A stretch of 6,891 nucleotides of DNA, from the NCBI GenBank assembly GCA_937960755.1, contig CALGOL010000280.1:1-6891 (forward strand), read 5' to 3'. Both the position numbers and the translations under genes were made by a program. Shown here piece by piece: positions 1-6,891 of the stretch (the stretch's first letter is position 1; each line of letters starts with the position of its first letter). Under the pieces are notes generated by a model. The model was not told the DNA's origin, ran no database searches, and worked only from the letters and a program-made list of their open reading frames with translations. The DNA is from an uncultured Azospirillum sp. (GTDB lineage Bacteria; Pseudomonadota; Alphaproteobacteria; Azospirillales; Azospirillaceae).

Positions 1-25
1 CCGCAGCTCTCTCTGGCCTTCGGCG

Positions 26-52
26 AATGCATATGAATTCCGGACAGCAGTG
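26..52 (-). repeat. 27-bp terminal repeat, left copy (possible mobile-element end)
   Basis: This 27-bp stretch is the exact reverse complement of bases 6865-6891. Read on the minus strand it begins CACTGCTGTCCGG and ends in a near-palindrome centred on CATATG. Identity stops sharply at its inner edge (base 53), where a REP-like palindrome half begins. The outer 25 bases (1-25) have no counterpart to compare, because the right copy stops at the window end. The same end faces inward at both window edges, so this may be the terminus of an insertion element whose body lies outside the window. No transposase is visible, so the family cannot be named. A linker or assembly artefact is the main alternative, because overlapping ATGCAT, CATATG, GAATTC and TCCGGA palindromes are stacked here. 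Confidence 0.75.
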
Positions 53-127
53 GGCGCAGGCCGGGGTCCAGAGCAGTTCGGGCGCGTTGCTGAAACGCTC
101 TGGATTCCGGCCTGCGCCGGAATGACG
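53..127. repeat. Inverted pair of REP-like palindromic repeats, the outer one truncated
   Basis: Bases 98-127 form a complete REP-like unit that starts CTCTGGATTCC and ends GGAATGACG. Its core is an 8-bp stem, ATTCCGGC/GCCGGAAT (104-111 and 116-123), around a CTGC loop. Bases 53-73 are an inverted, partial second copy; 19 of its 21 positions are complementary to 98-118, so the whole region can fold into a large hairpin with a 24-nt loop. That loop contains a smaller GCGTT/AACGC stem. The outer copy breaks off at base 53, directly against the 27-bp repeat. Similar GGATTCC...GGAATGACG palindromes are dispersed between genes in many proteobacteria. The pair lies just downstream of the prpF stop and could protect or terminate the operon transcript, but there is no clear T-run. 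Bases 128-163 show nothing further. Confidence 0.75.
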
Positions 128-163
128 TATGAAAGGCTTGCGCTGTTTGGCGCGGTTGAGGCT

Positions 164-1434
164 TCAGGAGGTCCCGAAGGTATCGGCCGGAACGCGGACC
201 CAGCCTTCCATCAAGATGCGGGCGGAGCGGCTCATCACGGCTTTGGTCACGGTCCATTGACCGTCGACGCATCGGGCTTCGGCCCCGACGCGCAACGTCC
301 CGGACGGGTGGCCGAAGCGCACGGCGTCTCGTCGCGCGCCTCCTGCCGCCGGATTGGCCGCCGCCGGATTGACCGCCGCCGGATTGACCGCCGCCAGATT
401 GACCAAGGTGCCGGGCGTGCAGGCCGCGGCGGCGATGGCGACCGACGCGGTGCCCATCATGGCGTGATGCAGCTTGCCCATCGACAGGGCGCGGACCAGC
501 AAATCAATATCGCCCGCCTTGACCGTCTTGCCGCTGGAGGCGAGGTAATCGGCCGGCGGGGCGACGAAGGCGATTTTCGGCGTGTGCTGGCGCTTGGCCG
601 CCCCCGCCAGATCGGCGATCAGCCCCATGCGCAGCGCGCCGATGGCCCGCAGGGTCTCAAACCGCGCCAACGCTGCGGCGTCGCCGTTGATTTCGTCCTG
701 CAATTCGTCGCCGCGACAGCCGATGTCGGCGGCGTTGACGAACATCGTCGGAATGCCGGCGTTAATCAGCGTCGCTTTCAGCTTGCCGCCGGGAACCAGG
801 GTTTCCGGGACTTCCAGTTCATCCACCAGATTGCCGGTGGGAAACATCGCGCCATTCTTATTGTCAGCGCCTTCGCCGTCGCCCTCGTCCGCCGGGTCGA
901 TGAACTCCAGCACGATTTCGGCGGCCGGAAAGGTCACGCCGTCCAACTCGAAATCGCCGGTCTCCTGCACTTGACCATCGGTCATCGGCACATGGGCGAT
1001 GATGGTCTTGCCGATGTTGGCTTGCCAGATCCGCACGGTGCAGACGCCGTCGGCGGGGACGCGGGCCGGGTCGATCAGCCGAGCGTGCAACGCAAACGCG
1101 CCGGCGGCGGTGGACAGGTTGCCGCAATTGCCCGACCAATCAACGAAGTCGGTGTCGATGCTGACCTGACCGTAGAGATAATCAACGTCGTGATCGGGCC
1201 GGCCGCTCTTCGACAGGATGACGCATTTGCTGGTGCTGGAGGTGGCGCATCCTAAGCCGTCGATGTGCTTGGCGTAGGGGTCGGGGCTGCCGATCACCCG
1301 CAAGAACAGCCGGTCGCGGGCGGGCCCTGGCGCTCGGCAGCTTTCCGGCAGGTCGTCGAGGCGGAAAAACACGCCCTTGCTGGTGCCGCCGCGCATATAG
1401 GTGGCGGGGATGCGGATTTGTTGGGCGAAAGTCA

Positions 1435-1435
<1 letters not shown>
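164..1435 (-). CDS. prpF: PrpF, 2-methylaconitate cis-trans isomerase (AcnD accessory protein)
   Basis: This 423-residue protein belongs to the PrpF family, which has a diaminopimelate-epimerase-like fold. PrpF isomerises the 2-methylaconitate released by AcnD so that an aconitase can hydrate it to 2-methylisocitrate during cytosolic propionate catabolism. The N-terminal signature PATYMRGGTSKGVFF (10-24) is present. GCATSSTSK (62-70) supplies Lys70, and SGNCGNLS (101-108) supplies Cys104. By motif alignment these match Lys73 and Cys107 of the Shewanella PrpF active site. FGHPSGTLRVGA near the C-terminus is also typical. The ATG overlaps the acnD stop by one base (TGATG), with AAAGGGAG as ribosome-binding site about 9 nt upstream, so translation is probably coupled. 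Residues 345-364 are an unusual run of four Asn/Ala/Pro pentads. The acidic stretch DEGDGEG (183-189) also looks like a loop insert. The frame is intact, so the protein is probably functional. Confidence 0.95.
344..403. repeat. In-frame 15-bp tandem repeat, four units, within prpF
   Basis: Four consecutive 15-bp units, close to GCCGCCGGATTGACC on the plus strand, differ from one another by one or two bases. On the coding strand they give the pentads VNLAA, VNPAA, VNPAA and ANPAA (PrpF residues 345-364). Because 15 is a multiple of three, gaining or losing a unit keeps the frame. In the family as I know it, the leader GTLVNLAA runs almost directly into the GGxRxxVRFGHPSG segment. Units 2-4 (15 residues) therefore look like a local expansion, probably of a surface loop. 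Confidence 0.85.
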
Positions 1436-4071
<2,636 letters not shown>

Positions 4072-4083
4072 GGCGGGGCCGCC

Positions 4084-5244
4084 TTACTGGCGTTGGTCGA
4101 TGGCGACGAAGGGGCGGTCTTCCGGCCCGACGTAATTTGCGCTGGGACGGATGATCTTATTGTCGATGCGCTGTTCGATGATGTGAGCGGCCCAGCCCGA
4201 GGTGCGGGCGATGACGAACAGCGGCGTGAACATCGCCGTCGGCACGCCCATCATGTGGTAGGAGACGGCGCTGAACCAATCGAGATTGGGGAACATGCGC
4301 TTCACTTCCCACATCACCGCTTCGAGGCGCGCCGCGATGTCGAACATCTTGGTCGATCCGGCGTCGACCGACAGCTTGTGGGCGACGCCCTTGATGATCT
4401 CGTTGCGCGGGTCGGCGATGGTGTAGACCGGGTGGCCGAAGCCGATCACCACTTCCTTATTGTCGACGCGGCGGCGGATGTCGGCTTCGGCTTCGTCCGG
4501 GCTGTCGTAGCGTTTTTGAATCTCGAACGCCACTTCGTTGGCCCCGCCGTGCTTGGGCCCGCGCAACGCCCCGATAGCCCCGGTGATCGCCGAATAGACG
4601 TCGGAACCGGTGCCGGCGATGACCCGTCCGGTGAAGGTGGAGGCGTTGAATTCGTGCTCGGCGTAGAGATTGAGCGAGGTGTGCATCGCCCGTTCCCACA
4701 GCGCCGAGGGCTTGCGCCCGTGCAGCAGGTGCAGGAAGTGGCCGCCGATGGAATCGTCGTCGGTTTCGACGTCGATGCGCTTGCCGTTGACCGCCCAGTG
4801 ACGCCAGTACAGCAGCATGGAGCCCAGCGACGCCATCAGCCGGTCGGCGATGTCGCGGGCGCCCGGAATGTTGTGGTCGTCCTTTTCCGGCAGCGCGCAG
4901 CCCAGCGCCGACACCCCGGTGCGCATCACGTCCATCGGGTGGGCGGAAGCGGGCAGACACTCCAGCGCTTCCCGCACGCTGATCGGCAGGCCGCGCATCG
5001 CCTTCAGCCGGGCCTTATAGGCGCGCAATTCGGCGATGGTCGGCAGCTTGCCGTGCACCAGCAGATGGGCGATTTCCTCAAACTCGCAACGCTCGGCGAT
5101 GTCGAGGATGTCGTAGCCCCGGTAGTGCAGATCCTTGCCGGATTTGCCGACGGTGCAGAGCGCGGTGTTGCCGGCGGTGACGCCGGACAAGGCGACCGAC
5201 TTTTTCGGCTTGAAGGCGGGGGTTTCAGGCGCAATCGCGTTCAT
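4084..5244 (-). CDS. prpC: PrpC, 2-methylcitrate synthase
   Basis: This 386-residue citrate-synthase-family enzyme condenses propionyl-CoA with oxaloacetate to 2-methylcitrate, the first committed step of the methylcitrate cycle. The catalytic triad is visible: His232 in GPKHGGANE, His271 in GFGHPVY and Asp322 in FPNLDWFSA. These match His235, His274 and Asp325 of Salmonella PrpC. YAEHEFNAST (194-203) and the C-terminal RPSANYVGPEDRPF (366-379) are typical of PrpC. The frame stays open to an ATG at 5352, but the ATG at 5244 is preferred. It gives the usual length (Salmonella PrpC is 389 residues), begins MNAIAPE, and follows GAGG on the minus strand about 11 nt upstream. The extra 36 residues would be low-complexity Pro/Arg/Ser. 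It is the first gene of the prpC-acnD-prpF transcript. No obvious sigma-70 promoter is visible just upstream. Confidence 0.95.
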   Translation of the reverse strand: MNAIAPETPAFKPKKSVALSGVTAGNTALCTVGKSGKDLHYRGYDILDIAERCEFEEIAHLLVHGKLPTIAELRAYKARLKAMRGLPISVREALECLPASAHPMDVMRTGVSALGCALPEKDDHNIPGARDIADRLMASLGSMLLYWRHWAVNGKRIDVETDDDSIGGHFLHLLHGRKPSALWERAMHTSLNLYAEHEFNASTFTGRVIAGTGSDVYSAITGAIGALRGPKHGGANEVAFEIQKRYDSPDEAEADIRRRVDNKEVVIGFGHPVYTIADPRNEIIKGVAHKLSVDAGSTKMFDIAARLEAVMWEVKRMFPNLDWFSAVSYHMMGVPTAMFTPLFVIARTSGWAAHIIEQRIDNKIIRPSANYVGPEDRPFVAIDQRQ

Positions 5245-5332
5245 GGGGGCGGTTTCCTCAAGCGGGGGCCGGGATGGCGGCCGATTCGTTGACGCCCATC
5301 TTCCAGAAAGCGGTCGCGGCGGGGCAGGGCTG

Positions 5333-5361
5333 AAAAGGCGGAAATCCGCCAAGCCGCCTTT
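5333..5361 (-). terminator. Terminator-like hairpin between metR and prpC
   Basis: On the minus strand, 9 nt after the metR stop, an 8-bp stem AAAGGCGG/CCGCCTTT (5361-5354 and 5341-5334) encloses a 12-nt loop. The left part of the loop can instead form a tighter GGCGG-ATTT-CCGCC hairpin. The right arm runs into a short TTTT tract, then CAG. This resembles a weak intrinsic terminator or attenuator for metR. The two possible pairings share the right arm. The T-run is short, so read-through into prpC is likely. It would make prpC at least partly independent of the metR transcript. Confidence 0.5.
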
Positions 5362-5383
5362 GCAAATCTGTTAAGTTTGCGAA
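5359..5383. promoter_or_regulatory. Paired TTTGCAAA-type boxes upstream of prpC (candidate operator)
   Basis: A perfect 8-bp palindrome TTTGCAAA (5359-5366) is followed nine bases later by a one-mismatch copy, TTTGCGAA (5376-5383), giving a 17-bp centre-to-centre spacing. The region also reads as a GCAAA-N9-TTTGC inverted repeat (5362-5380). TTTGCAAA is the core bound by RamB/PrpR-type short-chain acyl-CoA regulators (HTH-XRE with DUF2083), which control methylcitrate genes in actinobacteria and, by comparative genomics as I recall it, in some proteobacteria. The position, about 115 nt upstream of the prpC ATG and overlapping the metR end, suits a prp operator. No such regulator is encoded in the window, so the assignment is inference. 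Confidence 0.4.
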
Positions 5384-6282
5384 GGCGCGCCCGCGTCCCC
5401 CCGGCGTCGCCGCGCAAAGGCGATAAAGTCGGCCATGAACGGGGCGACGCTTTCGCCCTGACGAACCGCGGCGTACAGCGTTCCCCCCATGCCGTGTTCG
5501 GTCAGCGGGCGGATGGCGAGATCGGCGCGCCGCGCCGTTTCGTCAATCACCCAATCGGGCAGCACGGCGACGCCGCGACAACTGGCGACCAGCAACAGGA
5601 TGACCGCCGTCAGCTCCACTTGACGCACCGCCGCGGGCTCGACCCCGGCGGGGTGCAGAAAGCGGCTGAAGACGTCGAGCCGGCTGCGCTCCACCGGATA
5701 GGTGATTAAGGTTTCCGCCGCCAAATCCTCGGGCAGGATGAACGCTTTGTCCGCCAGCGGGTGGGTGGGGGCGGCGACCAGCAGCGCTTGATAGTCGAAC
5801 AAGGGTTCAAAGGCGACTTCGGTCAGTTCCGCCGGATCGGACGACACCACCAGATCGACCTCGCCGCGCTGCAACGCCGGCAGGGCGGCGAAACTGGCGC
5901 CCAGACGGATGTCGACGTCGACTTCCGGCCATGTGCGGCGAAACTTTTCCAGCACCGGCAGCAACCATTCAAAGCAGGCGTGGCATTCGATGGCGATGAA
6001 CAGCCGGCCGGTCGCGCCGCCCGCCATGCGCTTCAGGTCGCTTTCCATGTCCGCGAAGCGCGGCAGCGTCTGTTGGGCGAAGGATAAAAGCTTCTGGCCG
6101 GCCGGCGTCAGCCGCAACGGCTTGGCGCTGCGCAGGAACAGCGGCAAGTTCAGCGCAGTCTCTAAGCCTTTGATTTGGTGTGATAACGCCGATTGAGTGA
6201 CGTGCAGCCGGTCGGCGGCGCGGGCGAGACTGCCGGTCTCGACGATCGCCACGATGCTGCGCAAATGGCGGACTTCCAGCAT
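5371..6282 (-). CDS. metR: MetR-like LysR-family transcriptional regulator
   Basis: This 303-residue LysR-type regulator has its winged helix-turn-helix at residues 1-60 (GSLARAADRLHVTQSALSHQ, 17-36) and a periplasmic-binding-protein-like effector domain after it. Several segments match E. coli MetR as I know it: MLEVRHL at the start, AIECHACFEWLLPVLEKF (97-114), LFDYQALLVAAPTHPLA (161-177) and TYPVERSRLDV (194-204). MetR controls methionine and one-carbon genes with homocysteine as co-effector. The frame stays open to 6327. I chose 6282 (the ATG at 6285 is also possible) because the homologue starts there. A GGGGG tract lies about 9 nt upstream, and the longer version would place the palindromic operator inside the coding region. 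It is divergent from folB and upstream of prpC on the same strand. It could also regulate the prp genes, but the sequence does not show this. Confidence 0.85.
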   Translation of the reverse strand: MLEVRHLRSIVAIVETGSLARAADRLHVTQSALSHQIKGLETALNLPLFLRSAKPLRLTPAGQKLLSFAQQTLPRFADMESDLKRMAGGATGRLFIAIECHACFEWLLPVLEKFRRTWPEVDVDIRLGASFAALPALQRGEVDLVVSSDPAELTEVAFEPLFDYQALLVAAPTHPLADKAFILPEDLAAETLITYPVERSRLDVFSRFLHPAGVEPAAVRQVELTAVILLLVASCRGVAVLPDWVIDETARRADLAIRPLTEHGMGGTLYAAVRQGESVAPFMADFIAFARRRRGDAGAPSQT

Positions 6283-6298
6283 CATGATCTGCCCCCAG

Positions 6299-6323
6299 TG
6301 ATTATGAGTGAAGTTCATAATCA
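6299..6323. promoter_or_regulatory. LysR/MetR operator, perfect 9-7-9 inverted repeat
   Basis: TGATTATGA and TCATAATCA (6299-6307 and 6315-6323) are exact inverted repeats around the 7-nt centre GTGAAGT. The inner 13 bases, TGAGTGAAGTTCA, fit the LysR T-N11-A box. They differ at one position from the E. coli MetR consensus TGAANN(T/A)NNTTCA. The site lies 14 nt upstream of the metR ATG at 6285 and about 83 nt upstream of folB. This suits autoregulation of metR and possible co-control of folB. Confidence 0.7.
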
Positions 6324-6336
6324 TCATTATTATAAT
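6308..6336 (+). promoter_or_regulatory. Candidate promoter for folB in an AT-rich divergent region
   Basis: A perfect TATAAT (6331-6336) lies in the AT-rich block 6301-6340. At 17-bp spacing, the -35 position (6308-6313, GTGAAG) matches TTGACA at only three of six bases and overlaps the operator centre. A weak -35 covered by a LysR site is typical of an activated promoter. The overlapping minus-strand TATAAT (6334-6329) could equally serve metR, with the operator near its start site, which would fit autorepression. Directions and start sites are inferred. Confidence 0.35.
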
Positions 6337-6405
6337 GAAATTGCCTTGCGGTTAAGGACGGCGTTACGGTGCGGGCCGGTTTTCCCCTGATTGAAAGGCC
6401 GCTCG

Positions 6406-6807
6406 ATGGCTTGGCCCCTGGCGTTTTCACTCGCCCAAGCGGAACGCGCTTGGCGGCATGTCTTCATTCGCGATTTGACGCTGTCGGCCCGCGTCGGCGT
6501 CTATCCGGCGGAACGGGAGCGCGAGCAGCCGATCCGCGTCAGCCTCGACATGGCGGTTTGCGAAACCACGCCGGACCTGGGCGACGATCTCGCCAACGTC
6601 GTCTGCTACGAGAACATCGCTGACGGCGTTCGGGCGGTGGTCGGGGCTGGACACGTCAATCTGGTGGAGACCTTGGCGGAACGCATCGCCGCCGCCGTCC
6701 TGGCCGATGCGCGGGTGCGCCGGGTGCGGGTGCGGGTGGAAAAGCCGGCGGCCATCCCCGGCGCCGCCGCGGCTGGGGTCGAAATTGAACGGATCTCCCC
6801 GCGCTGA
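6406..6807 (+). CDS. folB: FolB, dihydroneopterin aldolase
   Basis: This 133-residue protein belongs to the dihydroneopterin aldolase (FolB) family. FolB cleaves 7,8-dihydroneopterin to 6-hydroxymethyl-7,8-dihydropterin and glycolaldehyde in cytosolic folate synthesis. Aligned by motif to E. coli FolB, Glu36 in GVYPAERE, Tyr68 in VCYENI, Glu88 in NLVETLAERI and Lys113 in RVEKPAAI correspond to the conserved catalytic and pterin-binding positions. The C-terminal GVEIER is also typical. The ATG at 6406 is chosen over an upstream in-frame TTG at 6391, because GAAAGG (6393-6398) sits at ribosome-binding distance in front of it. About 17 residues precede the conserved VFIRDL start of the fold, a short N-terminal extension compared with E. 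coli. The closely related FolX epimerase is possible but less likely. It is divergent from metR and shares its control region. Confidence 0.85.
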   Translation: MAWPLAFSLAQAERAWRHVFIRDLTLSARVGVYPAEREREQPIRVSLDMAVCETTPDLGDDLANVVCYENIADGVRAVVGAGHVNLVETLAERIAAAVLADARVRRVRVRVEKPAAIPGAAAAGVEIERISPR

Positions 6808-6845
6808 CGGCTCCGCTTAGACCAATCTCCCTAAATATTAACCTT

Positions 6846-6864
6846 CGTCACCCCCGCGAAGGCG
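6846..6864. repeat. Half REP-like palindrome, truncated at the right-hand repeat
   Basis: CGTCACCCCCGCGAAGGCG is the first half of a typical CGTCA-CCCCCGC-GAAG-GCGGGGG intergenic palindrome. It pairs CGC with GCG around a GAAG loop. Pairing then stops exactly where the 27-bp repeat begins; the expected GGGG arm is missing. The 38 bases between the folB stop and this element (6808-6845) hold nothing I recognise. Confidence 0.65.
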
Positions 6865-6891
6865 CACTGCTGTCCGGAATTCATATGCATT
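6865..6891 (+). repeat. 27-bp terminal repeat, right copy (possible mobile-element end)
   Basis: This is an exact inverted copy of bases 26-52 that begins CACTGCTGTCCGG and runs to the last base of the window, so its true outer limit is unknown. It directly follows the half REP palindrome. In both copies the CACTG end faces the intervening genes, as expected for two element copies with the same terminus pointing inward. Confidence 0.75.

Noticed and set aside
344..403. CRISPR array or coding minisatellite on the plus strand
   Set aside because: The units are contiguous 15-mers without spacers and lie in frame inside prpF, so they are a coding tandem repeat.
50..1255. 401-codon open frame on the plus strand, antisense to prpF
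   Set aside because: It starts in the repeat region and runs against an intact, recognisable PrpF. Its RRRIDRRRID run is only the complement of the 15-bp tandem repeat.
5245..5352. 36-residue N-terminal extension of PrpC
   Set aside because: The segment is low-complexity Pro/Arg/Ser without family similarity, while the internal ATG at 5244 gives the usual length and has a GAGG upstream.
6283..6327. 15-residue N-terminal extension of MetR
   Set aside because: It would encode the operator palindrome as protein; the homologous start is MLEVRHL and has a G-rich ribosome-binding tract in front.
6391..6405. TTG start for folB
   Set aside because: The ATG at 6406 has GAAAGG at proper spacing, and that site lies within the TTG-initiated reading frame.

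Overview
The window is a GC-rich proteobacterial chromosomal segment. It carries a methylcitrate-cycle operon on the minus strand, a MetR-type LysR regulator upstream of it on the same strand, and a divergent dihydroneopterin aldolase gene (folB) on the plus strand. The base composition, the REP-like intergenic palindromes and the protein flavour suggest an alphaproteobacterium, perhaps of the Rhodospirillales. That is a low-confidence guess, because no rRNA or other marker gene is present.

Layout from left to right. Bases 1-163 hold no gene. They contain one copy of a 27-bp repeat (26-52) followed by an inverted pair of REP-like palindromes (53-127). Next, all on the minus strand, come prpF (164-1435), acnD (1435-4071) and prpC (4084-5244), transcribed prpC-acnD-prpF with a 12-nt gap and then a 1-nt overlap. 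A 126-bp spacer (5245-5370) separates prpC from metR (5371-6282). It holds a terminator-like hairpin, and a pair of TTTGCAAA-type boxes starts in it and runs into the metR end. The AT-rich metR/folB intergenic region (6283-6405) contains a perfect 9-7-9 inverted repeat that fits a LysR/MetR operator. folB follows at 6406-6807. The last 84 bases hold half of a REP-like palindrome and the second, inverted copy of the 27-bp repeat.

Function. PrpC condenses propionyl-CoA with oxaloacetate to 2-methylcitrate. AcnD (Fe-S) dehydrates it, and PrpF isomerises the methylaconitate product so that an aconitase can complete conversion to 2-methylisocitrate. The lyase gene prpB and the usual prp regulator are not in the window; a MetR homologue sits where a prp regulator is often found. 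MetR (methionine regulation) and FolB (folate synthesis) share a divergent control region. This makes sense through folate-dependent methionine synthesis.

The enzymes are familiar, and I do not see a new enzymatic system. The most unusual signals are non-coding. The two 27-bp repeats at the window edges each abut a REP-like palindrome cut at the same point, three bases past the tetraloop. This is what a mobile element with a REP-specific target would leave. Other points of interest are an in-frame 15-bp tandem expansion in prpF and the two candidate operators.
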